Below, piece by piece: positions 35,101 to 45,808 of a stretch of 64,000 bases of DNA. The translations under genes were made by a program, and so were the position numbers. The stretch comes from Diogma glabrata. Lineage: Eukaryota > Arthropoda > Insecta > Diptera > Cylindrotomidae. Under the pieces are notes generated by a model, which was not told where the DNA came from, made no database searches, and was given only the letters and a program-made list of their open reading frames with translations. The stretch lies in contig OY856186.1 of NCBI GenBank assembly GCA_963693315.1, positions 386,306,865 through 386,370,864 of the forward strand, read 5' to 3'. How positions within the stretch are numbered: the first letter of the stretch is position 1; each line of letters starts with the position of its first letter.

Positions 35101-38100
35101 ATTTTTTTTTTGTTAAATATCAAATATTTTATTATTAGATGAACTTTTTAAAATATTATAAAAATTATATATGTAGTACAATAAATAAAATAAATACAAT
35201 TGTTAAAAATGATTTACTTATTTTACAAACAGAAGTTTCTTTTGAATAGGAAAGCACTTCTGCAATTATTTTCTTTGTATTAGATGGCAGAAAAAATGAA
35301 ATGTTTATTTGTCACTTTTAGTAATCACTTGTCACTCTTATAAAAAATAATTTGACAGTCTTGACTGCAAACAAAAAAGCCGTATAAACAACTAAATCTA
35401 TTTAGGAACTTTTGACTGGAGAAGTATTATGTTCGTATTATGTTATTATGGAATCATAAAGTAAAAGATTGTTTTTCAACATTAAATTACAAATATTTTA
35501 TTATTGAATAAACTTTTTAAAATATCATACAAATTATATATGTGAAAATAAATATAGTTATTAAAAATTATTTACTTATTTTACATTCAAAAGTTTCTTT
35601 TGAGTTGGAAAACATTTTTGCATTTATTGTCTTAGTATCTACTGGTACAAAAGAATGAAATTTTTGAGTTCCACTTATAGTAATCGCATTTTTATATCGA
35701 TTTTGTAATTTTTCTTTTGTTAATTGATATTCATTTTTATCGGCGTATCCAAAGTTCATGGTAGATTCCCATTTTAAAGCCCATTCGAAAAGTTTTTTTG
35801 GTGTATCAATAATATTATCTTCGCTCGCCATACTATAACGGTATGCAGCACGCTTCAGTGTACCACCAATTCCATCACAAGGTCCCTTTCCATGGCTGGT
35901 AGCATGAAAATGCCATTCAGCGTCAACCTTAAATTAACTAATTAACTTATGCCACCATAAAGAAGACTTTAAGGTTGACGCTGAATGGCATTTTCATGCT
36001 ACCAGCCATGGAAAGGGACCTTGTGATGGAATTGGTGGTACACTAAAGCGTGCTGCACACCGTTATAGTATGGTGAGCGAAGATAATATTATTGATACAC
36101 CAAAAAAACTTTTCGAATGGGCTTTAAAATGGGAATCTACCATGAACTTTGGATACGCCGATAAAAATGAATATCAATTAACAAAAGAAAAATTACAAAA
36201 TCGATATAAAAATGCGATTACTATAAGTGGAACTCAAAAATTTCATTCTTTTGTACCAGTAGATACTAAGACAATAAATGCAAAAATGTTTTCCAACTCA
36301 AAAGAAACTTTTGAATGTAAAATAAGTAAATAATTTTTAATAACTATATTTATTTTCACATATATAATTTGTATGATATTTTAAAAAGTTTATTCAATAG
36401 TAAAATATTTGTAATTTAATGTTGAAAAACAATCTTTTACTTTATGATTCCATAATAACATAATACGAACATAATACTTCTCCAGTCAAAAGTTCCTAAA
36501 TAGATTTAGTTGTTTATACGGCTTTTTTGTTTGCAGTCAAGACTGTCAAATTATTTTTTATAAGAGTGACAAGTGATTACTAAAAGTGATAAATAAACAT
36601 TTCATTTTTTATGCCATCTAATACAAAGAAAATAATTGCAGAAGTGCTTTCCTATTCAAAAGAAACTTCTGTTTGTAAAATAAGTAAATCATTTTTAACA
36701 ATTGTATTTATTTTATTTATTGTACTACATATATAATTTTGATAATATTTTAAAAAGTTCATCTAATAATAAAATATTTGATATTTAACATAAAAAAAAT
36801 ATCTCTTAGTTTATAACGCCATTTTTATAATTTTCCTTCAGAACAAAAAAAACTGATTCCCGACAGTCATATGCACAACGAATTTTATCTTTAAAACAAA
36901 AAATAACACGTGTCCTCAACTTTCACAAGTGGTTAGATATAAAATAAGCTTCAATTTAGTTTAAAAAAAAAAAAAAAAAGGCTATGCCATCTTTTTTTCA
37001 ATTACACCGTTTTTTTCTTATGTTACACCGTTAAAAATTATTTCAAAAAATTAACAGTGTACATTTTTAAAAACTTTGTTCTAATACCTATTCAACGACA
37101 TATCATTTATGAAAATCGATTCAGTAGTTTTTCTACAATAGCTCGTCAAAATGCAGTCACATCACAAAATAACAAAAAATTAAGGGGCACCCAGTGAAGA
37201 CCCCTGGTCGAAAAAAAAAAATTCTAAGAGAACTTGTATTTTTTATTTATCAAAGACTATCTATAAACAAAAAATAACCAAAATTAAAAGGGGTCAAGTC
37301 AAAATTTCCCAAAAATTTGCTGAACTTGCGTGAAATTGCTCATATATAGCAGCATTTTTTCTATTTATACTTCATAACAAAATGTTATGTTATTTGGCAA
37401 AATGTCTAGTTTTCTTATTTCTATACTAGCTGGACCCGACCACGCGTTGCTGTGGCTCAGTCTGATTGAATGAAAAAAAAAATAGAATAAAAGAGAGCGA
37501 ATACGTTTCTAATAAGTTTAATTTTACGATGCTTCTGGATAAACAATATTTGTTGTTGTTCTATTGATAAAGAGATTGTAACTACATAGAGATGCATATT
37601 TAGGGATTATCTAGTTTGCCGCCTCTAGAACACGCAACATAAAATTGTTCATGTGAGAAGCAATCTGTTCTAGATCTGAACCGCACACTTCAATTGATTG
37701 CACCTGAACTTTGTTGATGGTATAATTGCAAATGCCAATGGAATTGAGAATTGGTATCTTTTAAATTGACATCCGTATTGTATTTATATTAACGACGCCA
37801 TTCTACATTGATTGAAGCAGCAGCAGCAGATTAATTCGACGGTGGCATTCATAATTGATTGAGAACTAAGTTCGCGATTACTAAGAGCAAGCATAGGCCT
37901 TTAATCATTATTAATGCTTCGTTGTACACGTTTTGGGAACTCCATGTTTATATTTGAATATTCTCTCCATATTCGACTGGAAATATCTTCAACCATGTGC
38001 GATTTATATTTGTCCCATAATTTGTTGTAGATGAAGGAAAGCAAGCGGTCAGTATTATTGCAAACTTAACTTGGTTTGAAGGTGACGTTTTGCACGTGTA

Positions 38101-41100
38101 GTTAATGCATACATCCCAGTGTCGGTGGTTTTGAAATAAATTCAGAGTTTGACATGCACTGCAGAATGTGGCATGTGTAACGCCATTGACAATTCTCAAT
38201 AGCTGAAAAGCACGTTATGGATGGCCTATAGTAGTCTGCCTATAGTAGTTTTTTAAATATGGCAGGTTGTTCGTCGACTTACTCTTCTTCTTTACCTCGT
38301 ATATAAAATTTTTTATTCGCATTCCATATTAGGTACGTTTAGATACTTCCTAATATAACAGTGTTTTCGTGAACGCGTCATTTTGAGACATGGCAAAGAA
38401 AGCGGTTAAAGTTCTAGGTGGTAGATACGTTTTGTTGCATATTTACAGCTGTCATATATACGCGTGGCTCATTTTTTAGATGTACTGCTAAATGAAAAAC
38501 AGCTGGACTTTGTTCATGTTTAGCAAAAGAATGAATTCGAATCACAGCTGCATTGCTGTTTATGTGTTGTGGCACGTAAAAAACTGAAATGTTGATGCCG
38601 CTATTAACGTACATGCTAATAAACGTATTTGACTGATTAAACGGAGATACAGTATTCCCCGTTCATGTTCGCTCTGTATGTTCCTGGTAGCGAATTCGAA
38701 TATGGAACAAACACCGGTTGTTATCTATTTCGATGTTTCTCATATTTATGATTGTTAATTTACCGCCATCTAAAGCCGATCTTCTTTTGTATAAAGCATA
38801 TTTATAGTGTCCTGTAACTATATTGGCTAATTATCCTTGATGATATAGCTTTGAGTATTTTTCGTCTACATATTATGCATTCTGAATTTAGATTCAGTTT
38901 TGCAGATTCAGTGCTGCAAGGTTCGTGTTAGATATTTTTCGTCACAACTTCTTACAAATTCCTATCGAAGTTGGCATCGGGTATTTGAAGTGTGCATTTG
39001 AAATGATTTTGTTTTGAGCCAGATTAGAATATGAGCGTGTGACAGACAATCCTCTTTTTTGTCATTCCACTGAGTACATCCAACAGTGCCCAGACTCAAA
39101 CACATCATGATTTAGCATAAAATTAATTATCGATTGCAAATCTGTATAAAAACTCATACTGGTATGACACCTATTCAACAGCGATTGCACAGGAACTAAA
39201 TTTGTATATCCTCCCAAGCTGGATTACATGTAAATGTAATGGATCGGTGTGGACGCCTGTAGTAACAAACATACGCAATTGCATCTTGAATGTACTCATA
39301 CATATGATGTGGATGTCTGTAAATGAAGATCGCAAAATCGTTAGTCTACCGACATTAGTTGTGTATAACCGTCATATTAAATTGGCTCTCGCAAATGAAC
39401 TGGTACTTCAGAGAAAAGCATGGTTTGATTTAAACAAATGACTATCGAACGTTCTGTTTCGAATGTTTTTGTAAACGCATCTACGATGTTTTGGTGAAAC
39501 AATTCACGGCATTTCCAAATGTGATTATCTTCATTATCTCAAATCATTAATCAATCTTTAATGAAAAACAATATCTCTAGGTTGAAATTGATCGACGATT
39601 ATATAGTAATTGCCGTTTATAGTTGGAGCATTGAATCTTCTCGCATGTCCTCTAGCAAGCGTTTTGTCAACCTGAATTATTGAAGCTTATGTGTATCTCA
39701 TAGCATCATGTGAATTGCTGTTTTGAAAAATGCGCTGAATCGTTTTTTTCGTGAAGAACCTGTTGTTGTATGGAAACGAAAGACCTTAAGATTCCGCAGC
39801 GCACATTCAAATCATTATCGCCATCAACGATGAAATACATTTGTAGCAATTGGAACAGAATGAAAACAGAAATTTTCAATAATTGTTATTTTTCCTAATT
39901 CTTTACTTATAAATTTAATCGAGCAAATGATTACTGAAAATGAAAATTACTTATAAATTTTTCTTTCTAGGCAATGAATAGTTATATCTTAAACAACATT
40001 ATAGTTCTGGTTTCCTAAAAAATTATCTCCCAAAATACCACTTGGTGTGGAAGTTTTTGGTAATACATGCAATAGATCCAATTTCTATGCATTGGGAAAC
40101 AATGAAACGGAACATTTTTATGATAGTTTGTAAATAAATGTATCTATGTGTGTTGAATGGTCTAGTAGTTAGCACCTTGAACTCGAATTCGAAATCCTGG
40201 TTCGGCTTCCATTTAGTTTAAAGTGTTTTTAAGCAAAACCATTAACAAAAATCAAAACACTGGTCTCTTAAAATTAATCAACAGCCAACCAATATGGTTG
40301 ATAAATTGTATATAACAATATATGGGTGATCACTATACTATAATATTCCTTTACGTGTTACTATAGCCACTTTCCAATCGAGTGAATTGCTGAAGGAATT
40401 GATTGTAGCCAATTGGTCTAATATTCAGTAAATCATCAAAAATAGAGCCAAAACAACAAAAAAACAGCAATTTTTTGACATTTAAAAAATACATAACCAA
40501 AATCGAAAATTTAGACACAAACGAATATGTTCCGTTCAGACGTAACGTTCAGTGTAAACTGAATATTACGATTGGAACATACAAATTCCGGAATACAATT
40601 CAGTTTAAGTGAATCATTCAGTAATTCACTCGTTTGGAAAAAGCGCTTTTTACTATTTTTGGCGTTATTTTACTGTTTTGTATAGGAGATCACCCGTACA
40701 AAACTAATGAATTGAATTGAGATTAATACAGGTGAGGGACACTTGTGCTTGTTGACAGCCTAAATTCCTATATGAACAATGAGGGCTAAAAAAAAACTAT
40801 AAAAACCTTCCTGTAACCTTCCAACAACAATTGTGTCCAAATTTCAAAAGAATCGATCCAGTACTTTCCGAGATTACCTATTTTGAACAAACAATGTATT
40901 TCAAGACTAGATCGGTCGAAAATTGTATGCATTACAAAAACTTTCATAATTTGCCCCATAATTTTTTAGATTCAGTTCTTATATTCTTGATGGGAGATTT
41001 TCCATCGGAGTGATGTTATATCTGATGTTCTTAACTGAATTAATTGTTGACTATGTGTCAATAGACACAAGTGAAGACTAGTCATCTTCTCGCCGATTCG

Positions 41101-43831
41101 AGCTTGTTATTCAATACTAGTATGTCTAGAGTATAACAAAACAGTGATCACTAGAGAAACTAATAGACTAAACCTAAATCTATTAAATATGTGTTTATTT
41201 AAATTTTTTGTTTTTTTATACTTCGCTAGAAATGTAACCTAATTTTTGGTTTATATTAGCGTTGACATTTTTTGGTAGTTTATCTAGTCGGCTAGCCCTA
41301 ATAAGAATGATAAACTTTTTTAAAGTTTAAAATTTTCTCATTGGTTCGAAACTAGATCGGTCGAAAATTGTATGGATTGCAAAAACTTTCATAATTTGCC
41401 CCATAAATTTTAGATTCAGTTCTTATATTCTTGATGGGAGATTTTCCATCGAAGTGATGTTATATCACAAATAATTCACTGAATTAATAATGTATTTCGT
41501 TTATAATTTTGTTAATCGGTAGAAAACTCAAAAGCGGAAAACAAAAATTCTAACTCCTTCCACTACTTGTCCCTCAGAACATTGAAATTCAAATGTGAGG
41601 TAGGCTGTTAGCTGCATTTTTCGTTAAGTATTTAATCGACCAAGCTATAGACAAAAATTAAAAATCTACATTCAACACTATTAAAAATAAGTATCTTTTT
41701 ATAGATTGGAATTGAAGAGCTTTGAGGTACATATAACAATTGAATCGAACAAGAAATTCGATTCCGCCCACGAATGATAAAAGTTAAGAAAGCAACAACA
41801 ATGAGCTCCATAAACAAAACAGAAAATGAGCACAATTATCTGGGACTATATTGTAGAAGTTATTCAGTTATAATATTAAAATTTTTATTAAACTGGATTA
41901 AAATTATACTCACACTTGATGGATTATTATAAGTTAATGCTGCTCTTTCACAGAAATTAAATTGATTTATAAGTTTCTTCTTCGGACCAGATGGTGCTGG
42001 TGCTTCTTCTTCATTTACCTCATCTATAATTTTATTAAATTCATTACACGAAAATCAATTTTTTATATAATCTTAACGTTGTTAATTTAAATTGATAATA
42101 TCAAAGATGGCTCACAGTTTAGTCAAACTGTTCCGATGCATCTCTTAGCATTATTCTAAGACAAAAGATCTATATAAAATATTGTTGAAAAATGTCTTAA
42201 AAGAATGTCAGCTGATAATTTGAAATTTTTTATATCATTTACTAGATTCAAAAGAAAAGTATTTAAGCAGGTTTTTTAGACAGAATTTTTAATTGTAAAC
42301 GAAACGCTGTATCGTAAACATAAAACCGTGTAAATAGAAGTTATTTTCAATTTGTGAATAAAGTTTTAAGTGTTATTTAATAGAAAATTTTTGTGTATTA
42401 TTTTAGACGCTGTGGACAGGAAAACAATCAACACACTCAAAAAAAAGTCCAAGCGGCACGTATATCCGCTAGAAATAGGTAGATTTCGAGATCAGACAGT
42501 TTTGTGTGCCAGTAGAATCTGATGTATCAGATTAGTTTAAACAAAACAAACTAATTTCAAACAGATATCGAACAAATTGTAAAAAGATAATTAGCTATCT
42601 ACAAGCAAAATTATATCTATCCAATTTTGCAACAAACAAATATCAAATCACACAGAACATGTGTGTGACAATTTATGACACAAATCTACTCTATATCATA
42701 TGTCGTGCAATTACTGCAAAATATCAAAATAGTTTATTTCTAAGAAAAAAAAATTAATTTCTTCTATTCAAATCTTTTATTTTTTTGACTGTTATAAGGT
42801 TGACATTGACTGTTATAAGGTTTTTGGAAATTGTAGTTGGGGATTGTTGCAAACTTTTTTGTTGAAGCCAACAAGTCAAAAACCTCTAACTGCAGAGGTT
42901 TATATTTATACGAAACGGATTAAAATGTTTCCACAGATTCTAAATTTATGAAGATTTTAAAAATATTAGTATTCAAACGGTCGTTATAACGGATTAAAAA
43001 AACTACTTTTTTTTCTAGTATAAAGCCTATAGTTCCTTAACCATGTGTCAGATTTTTCTGATTTACGAACTTGTCCAAGATAATAACAAAACACACATTT
43101 TTAAGAAATGTTTTTTGATCTGGCTCCACAACTGCAACCGTGAGAGCGCCGGTTGATTCAAACGCATTTTGTGTTTTACAAGCTTTGTTGTTGGAGGCGC
43201 TCACTCAGAAACCTCCAACTGCAGAGGTCTTTTTTTTGAAAGAAACTGATTAAAAAGGTTTCAAAAACTCTAAATTTATGAAGTTTTTAAAAATATTAGA
43301 ATCCAAACGGCCGTTATAACGGATCTAAAAAACAGAGTTTTTTTCTAGTATAAAGCTTCTAGTTTCTTAACCATGTGTTGGATTGGGCTGATTTACGAAC
43401 TTGTCCAAGATATTAATAAAACGCACATTTTTAAAAAAGGTTTTTTGATCTGGCCTTATAAATGCGACCGTGAGAGTGCTGGTTGTTTTAAAAAAAAAAA
43501 TTTTTTTGCAAAGTTTTTTGTTGGAGCCGCTCACTCAGGAACCTCTAACTGCAGAGGTCTATTTTTAAAACAAATTGATAAAAAAGATTCCAAAGATTCT
43601 AAATTTGTTAAATTTTTTGAAATATTAGTATCCAAACGGCCGTTATAACGGTTTTAAAAAATCAATTTTTTTCAGAAAAAAGCCTCTAGTTTCTTAACCA
43701 CGTGTTGGATTTTGCTGATTCACGAACTTGTCCAAGATATTATTAAAACACACAAGTACAGAAAATTTTTTTGATCTAGCTCAACAAATGCGACCGTGAG
43801 AGTGCCGGTCGTTTTCGTTATATCTCATATC

Positions 43832-43867
<36 letters not shown>

Positions 43868-45808
43868 TTTTTTTTTTTTTTGTTTTTTTGTCTCCGCTTA
43901 TCATATATAGTCGTTTGGCACAAAAATTTTTCCGAAATTCCGAGATGAAGCCCATTGCAATAGGTAGATTTTTATATGAAATCTACCTAATAGATTTTTA
44001 TATGAAATCTACCTAAAAGAATTCATAAAGGATCAATAAACGCTCTTTATTAAATTTTATAACCAAATTATTTACGAAATCTATAAATTTTTCACAAATA
44101 ATACGAAATATTTATAACATCTGTTTATCGCGTTTGATAACCCGTTTAAGTATACTATAAACCAGCATTTATAAAAGAATAATTGCATATTTTTTGTAAG
44201 TTTATGTATTTAATAAAAATATTTTTGAAAGTATGAACAGGAGTATAAAATGTTCTAACAAAATTCATAAATGAATTCGTGAAATTTATAAATATATAGT
44301 TATTAATTGATAACTTTGTTCAATACTTTAAAAACTCGTATTCGTTAGAATAATAAATGGCGTTTATTAGCGTCAACTCATTAAAAAAATTCGTAGATTT
44401 AATGTAGTTTTTTATGCATATTATAACTTTTGTTTTCTTCAGTGTAGAAAGGAATATTGTTTACTGTATTGTTTTCCTGTTGTTTTCGAACAATAGCGGT
44501 GTTGAATATTTAACAAAACCTGGTGTTTTGCTTACTACCAGAAAGTGATTTTTTGAGTTACGTTTATCGTATTAAGAGTACATAATGTCAATTCGAAGGA
44601 AGGTTGAAAACGTAACAATATTTTGTATCTTAGAATTAACCAATGAATAAATACATCGTGGCAACTTAGCTACTTATATGTGAATCATCCTTGATAAAAT
44701 CACTTCATTTGAGTTTAAAAATAAAATATTAAATATTTTTAGGATTTAACTATTAAGCAAAAGTTCTTCTGCCTTTAAACAGAGAATTAAACATTTTTAT
44801 TATTCGATAGAATAATAAACCATTTTGTTTTGTTTCAAAAATTTAACAGCATTACATTTATAAGAAAAAAATTATATACACAGGCATGTATTTCTGAAAA
44901 TTTAACTCAAATTTTGCTCACCTTCAACAACATCGCCTGCTTCCCCTTCTATCTCCCCACCTTCTTCTTCCTCATCCTCATCCGCACCGGATTCCTTGGT
45001 TTCAGCTTTTTTCTCTACAGGCTTTTCAGCTCCAAATGTAATTTCTTCATTTATGTTTTTTGTTCATAATTTTCAAGTAATATTTTTACAGAATTATCAT
45101 GCAAATTAGTTATTTTTTATTGAAAAAAGTTAGTAAAAGCTAAGTTAATAATGCAGTTTTTGTAAAGTTTTATAAATATTGTTTTTGACTAAGTATAAAC
45201 TAATTCTATTTATAACATAACAGAAATATAAAAAATTAACTCAAAACCGAAAAATGGCACAATAATGCTACAGTTAATAATTTTTCAATATCATAGAACA
45301 GAAAAATCGAGCAATAAAACATGAAAGTTTTCAAAACCAACATTAAGTAATAAAAGTTTGAAAAGATTAAAAAACAAAACTATTATTATTGAAAAAAAAT
45401 ATTTACGATCAAAACCGCCTTGTTCTTCTATTTGTCGTTTTGCTTCCTCGGAATCCTTATGAAGAGCAGTTCCTTGAAATTCAAATAACACTACAGTATT
45501 ACCAGGATGAGGAATCTACAAATTTTATTGAATTTTGACATAATTTCAAATTTGTATTTTTTTTAATAATTACTTACAAATACATAACCCCCTTCCTTAA
45601 AGCTGTATATTACCAAATTTTTTTTTATATTTGGATTATCGCATGTAAGCACTTTAGGAATTTCTTCTGCTAAATCTGCTTCAGTGAGATCTAGTTGATC
45701 ATCAGGCTTAACCAACTGACGTGATTTCGCCCATGCTTCATAATCATCACCACCACCAGCCGCTTCTCCATCTCCTTTATTTAATTTTGAGCTTGATGGC
45801 TGTTTTAT
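27475..45808 (-). CDS. DNAI1: DNAI1, axonemal outer-arm dynein intermediate chain (spliced)
   Basis: Subunit of outer-arm dynein in cilia and sperm flagella; in the family the N-terminus binds light chains and the WD-repeat propeller binds heavy chains. Exons 5' to 3': 45808-45578, 45515-45407, 45044-44922, 42023-41914, 29180-28754, 28670-28593, 28533-27720, 27658-27475. All joins have GT-AG introns and compatible phases, giving 691 residues plus stop; human DNAI1 has 699. Recognisable blocks: DDQLDLTEADLAEEIPKVL, YSFKEGGY, KKKLINQFNFCERA, TYNNP, QTIPPPR, NQNIYDDIAQDYRYW, GTLLPLWKF, then WD repeats (TTESGAMCCDIHPKYPYLLA, VGTEEG-like, SGDWRVKIWE, DVKWAPYSSTVFAAVTTEGK) and SLKLSPNLR near the end. 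The start exon was not found; the reading upstream of 45808 soon hits a stop. No disabling change was seen. Expression in testis or chordotonal cilia is expected from the family. Confidence 0.95.
29181..30779. other. DNAI1 large intron, 3' part, no feature
   Basis: AT-rich intron sequence of 1.6 kb with only chance frames. No mobile element was recognised in this portion. Confidence 0.45.
30781..30840 (-). mobile_element. possible Penelope-like element end
   Basis: The minus strand reads CTGAAGATGACATTTTGAAT then ATCGAAACTGGTT. CTGANGA, a stem and GAAAC is the arrangement seen in PLE terminal repeats with a hammerhead core. No ORF is attached. Confidence 0.35.
31410..31655. repeat. inverted repeat with arms of about 90 bp
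   Basis: 31410-31500 and 31549-31655 are imperfect reverse complements sharing TTCTTGAGATATTTAATTT and TTTTTAGTC(C/T)GA, around a loop of about 50 bases. Confidence 0.7.
31890..33200. repeat. higher-order tandem array (about 160-bp monomers in 620-bp units)
   Basis: ACCGGAAGTGACAAACCGG-like boxes recur at about 31903, 32529 and 32966. Within units, GGTGT(T/A)(C/T)GGGAGACCCCCC-like boxes recur at about 32030, 32192, 32356, 32650, 32812 and 33032, each followed by a TTTC(A/C)AAAGT-TCATCAA-like box. The array ends in a C/A-rich run (CCACCCACCCACCCACTCAC) at about 33167. Confidence 0.75.
33290..34100. other. unassigned part of the 3.7 kb element
   Basis: AT-rich, without recognisable coding or repeats, between the tandem array and the right inverted end. 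Confidence 0.35.
35568..35937 (-). pseudogene. transposase-like protein, inverted copy
   Basis: Mirror copy of the right-arm coding part. Over the shared 87 codons only the second residue differs (Ala for Val). It lacks the spacer-encoded INLCHHKED start, consistent with the left arm being the derived copy. Confidence 0.6.
35944..36333 (+). pseudogene. transposase-like protein, C-terminal part
   Basis: An open reading from the spacer: INLCHHKEDFKVDAEWHFHA, then TSHGKGPCDGIGGTLKRAAH, DTPKKLFEWALKW, ISGTQKFHSFVPVDTKTI and a short end at 36333. This arrangement (EWHFxATSHGKGxCDGxGGTxKR) recurs in unnamed insect and other invertebrate proteins that look like RNase H-fold (DDE) transposases or genes derived from them; that is recollection, not a search. 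The N-terminal two thirds are absent. A second diverged copy of the last 25 codons follows at about 36612-36690. Confidence 0.6.
37426..39450 (-). mobile_element. Helitron remnant
   Basis: The 3' end is at 37426: the minus strand ends with a short CCAC/GTGG stem, then GGTCCAGCTAG, followed by T, the Helitron CTAG|T terminus. Upstream on the same strand is broken Rep/helicase coding. The 5' end was not identified and may lie to about 40.1 kb. Confidence 0.8.
37948..39450 (-). pseudogene. Helitron Rep/helicase, multiply frameshifted
   Basis: In order on the minus strand: YEYIQDAIAYV, ITFTCNPAWEDIQ, the Rep-region CTQWND/MYSVEWQK and LSHAHILIWL, then RRSALDGGKLTI and VPYSNSLPGTYRANMNGEYC, then HSFAKHEQSPAVFHLAVHL (38560-38470), and NGVTHATFCSACQTLNLFQN with HWD (38199-38100). 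These are conserved blocks of Helitron RepHel proteins. The second catalytic tyrosine region and the main helicase motifs were not found; the copy is inactive. Confidence 0.8.
39451..40140. other. unassigned, possibly Helitron 5' part
   Basis: No clear coding or termini. Continuity with the Helitron is possible but not shown. Confidence 0.3.
40150..40290 (+). mobile_element. tRNA-derived SINE (candidate)
   Basis: Contains an A-box-like TGGTCTAGTAGTTAGCACC (40158-40176) and, 24 bases after it, a B-box-like GGTTCGGCTTCC (40199-40210), the RNA polymerase III promoter arrangement of tRNA-derived SINEs. The region between does not fold as a full tRNA. An A-rich stretch follows. Confidence 0.5.
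40375..40655. mobile_element. MITE-like inverted repeat
   Basis: CTTTCCAATCGAGTGAATTG at the left has an imperfect inverted partner at the right (about 40615-40655, complement TTTTTCCAAACGAGTGAATT). No coding. Confidence 0.5.
40898..41465. repeat. direct repeat of about 130 bp, two copies
   Basis: 40898-41025 and 41348-41465 share GACTAGATCGGTCGAAAATT-like starts and TTCTTGATGGGAGATTTTCC. Spacing is about 450 bases; no ORF. Confidence 0.75.
41466..41913. other. DNAI1 large intron, 5' part, no feature
   Basis: Ordinary AT-rich intron next to the donor of exon 5. Confidence 0.4.
41914..42023 (-). CDS. DNAI1: DNAI1 exon 5
   Basis: 110 bases encoding an acidic start and KKKLINQFNFCERAALTYNN, the conserved segment before the QT-PPPR block on the next exon. 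The acceptor is ATTATAG and the donor GTGAGT. The next exon is 12.7 kb away. Confidence 0.9.
42440..44015 (+). mobile_element. third copy of the palindrome arm (single arm), Helentron-like
   Basis: Matches the right arm 22136-23761 along its length: the AGCGG/CCGCT hairpin, AGGTAGATTTCGAG, three units of about 327 bp (GAGAG(C/T)GC(C/T)GGT at about 43141, 43472, 43797), a TA tract of only about 30 bases (43835-43864) and the terminal hairpin, which is duplicated once here. This single-arm copy shows the element's true unit: about 1.58 kb, no ORF. Confidence 0.8.
44016..44921. other. DNAI1 intron, no feature
   Basis: AT-rich intron between the repeat element and the donor of exon 4. Nothing recognised. 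Confidence 0.4.
44922..45044 (-). CDS. DNAI1: DNAI1 exon 4 (acidic linker)
   Basis: 123 bases encoding a glutamate-rich linker (ADEDEEEEGGEIEGEAGDVV). Donor GTGAGC. The acceptor tract is weak (ATGAAG), so the 5' edge is less certain, but phases fit on both sides. Confidence 0.8.
45407..45515 (-). CDS. DNAI1: DNAI1 exon 3
   Basis: 109 bases encoding IPHPGNTVVLFEFQGTALH and KDSEEAKRQ, matching the KDSDEGRRQ region of the family. Acceptor TTTGTAG, donor GTAAAT. Confidence 0.88.
45578..45808 (-). CDS. DNAI1: DNAI1 exon 2 (conserved N-terminal block)
   Basis: 231 bases. Glycine/serine-rich start, then DDYEAWAKSRQLVKPDDQLD and YSFKEGGYVF. Donor GTAAGT; acceptor AAATCCAG. Confidence 0.88.

Larger units (their letters stand above)
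34562..37348. mobile_element. 2.8 kb near-perfect palindrome of a transposase-bearing element
   Basis: Arms 34562-35933 and 35968-37348 are nearly identical reverse complements around a 34-bp spacer. Outer ends read TATATATGAGCAATTTCAC. Each arm contains, from the centre outward, the last part of a transposase-like gene, a diverged partial repeat of its 3' end, a 3' flank and a terminal GGGGTCAAGTCAAAA. Coding runs out of the spacer only into the right arm, so the left arm is probably the inverted copy. A related one-arm fragment is at 18314-18966. Confidence 0.88.

Noticed and set aside
40150..40215. A functional tRNA gene
   Set aside because: A- and B-box-like words are present but no acceptor, anticodon or variable stems pair; a SINE head fits better.
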